Part shown: piece after piece, positions 63,777 to 64,000 of the stretch | Position numbering within the stretch: the stretch's first letter is position 1 | Layout: each line of letters opens with the position of its first letter | Assembly: GCF_000332415.1 (NCBI RefSeq) | Contig: NZ_AOHC02000015.1 | Coordinates: forward strand, 56,105-120,104 | Reading direction: 5' to 3' | DNA length: 64,000 bases | DNA from: Leptospira weilii serovar Ranarum str. ICFT | Lineage (GTDB): Bacteria; Spirochaetota; Leptospiria; Leptospirales; Leptospiraceae | Program-made: the position numbers and the translations under genes | The notes under the pieces: generated by a model | Told to the model about the DNA's origin: nothing | What the model saw: only the letters and a program-made list of their open reading frames with translations | Database searches by the model: none

Positions 63777-64000
63777 ATGAAACCGAGTGCTTTTACTCGG
63801 AATCGTCAACTAACCCTACCGAGGTTGCTTATAGCCATGATAAACTTATTAAACAAAAGCTTAGCGGTCGAGTTATATAGATATTTTAAGAATTTAGGAA
63901 AGAAAGCTGTGACGAAACAAGCGTTTTCCTTAGCGCGGGAGAAATTAAATCCGCAAGTGTTTGAATCATTAAACGAAATATTAGTAAACATACTAGGTGT
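63777..64000 (+). mobile_element. 5' end of an IS4-type transposase gene, cut by the window end
   Basis: The frame reads MKPSAFTRNRQLTLPRLLIA, then MINLLNKSLAVELYRYF and KKAVTKQAFSLAREKLNPQVF, the N-terminal pattern of IS4-family transposases. It is open past base 64000. In-frame codons before the ATG (WIYSRKILEIAR) also look coding back to a stop at 63654-63656, so the true start may be lost or non-standard. The insertion sequence ends were not identified. Confidence 0.7.

Noticed and set aside
63806..63991. Minus-strand open frame of 61 codons at the right edge
   Set aside because: It is the antisense shadow of the transposase frame on the plus strand, which has a clear family pattern.

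Overview
The window is chromosomal DNA from a pathogenic-clade Leptospira. Pointers are the spirochaetal lipoboxes, Leptospira-type families (DUF1577, DUF1564 and DUF1565-like proteins), a run of PAS-GGDEF genes, many non-ATG starts and frequent start/stop overlaps. Base composition looks moderate, in the low 40s percent GC by eye (not computed), which would fit a higher-GC pathogenic species better than L. interrogans. The species cannot be fixed from this sequence alone. No rRNA, tRNA or CRISPR was recognised.

Layout. 1-5.3 kb: the 3' end of a large hypothetical gene, a 7-bp tandem array, a DUF1565-type lipoprotein, a beta-propeller glycosidase-like protein and a lipoprotein peptidase. 5.3-10.5 kb: housekeeping genes on the + strand (HtrA-type protease, aminotransferase, murI, a FecR-domain lipoprotein, purM). 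10.6-17.7 kb: seven consecutive PAS-GGDEF diguanylate cyclases on the - strand. 18-22.6 kb: pyk, then a histone-deacetylase-family protein, an unknown protein and a receiver-SpoIIE phosphatase. 22.7-23.5 kb: an MqsRA-type toxin-antitoxin pair whose toxin carries an inserted palindromic repeat. 23.6-30.7 kb: a DUF4105-like exported protein, a lipoprotein, GH36 alpha-galactosidase, a ribonuclease D-like exonuclease, radA and a YqeK-like HD hydrolase. 31-34 kb: a membrane protein divergent from a WYL regulator, a flavin reductase and ruvA. 34-43.5 kb: an accessory region with two WGR-domain genes, a WG-repeat gene with an apparent frameshift, and several decayed genes. 43.5-55.8 kb: a cysteine-cluster protein, a J-domain protein, miaB, an LptF/LptG permease, mgsA and a pair of exported TPR/NHL proteins. 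56-64 kb: a DUF1564 protein, a second histone-deacetylase-family protein, a DUF4015 protein, enoyl-CoA hydratase, a DUF1577/PilZ-like protein and the start of a transposase.

The main non-gene signal is repetitive DNA. An about 70-80 bp palindromic element with ends like AGAGTTTGTCCCAAAAC / GTTTTGGGACAGGCTCT occurs at least six times. Two copies lie in frame inside genes: one in the MqsR-type toxin next to its catalytic tyrosine, one in the linker of the DUF4015 protein. A second family, bounded by inverted TAACGTGAGTTCGG-type ends, occurs four times with variable interiors (64-236 bp). The diguanylate cyclase array shows signs of recent duplication and recombination: gene 5 has the 5' end of gene 4 and the 3' end of gene 6. 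Cyclic-di-GMP made by such enzymes could be read by PilZ-type effectors, and the DUF1577 protein at 62-63 kb is a candidate; that link is inference.
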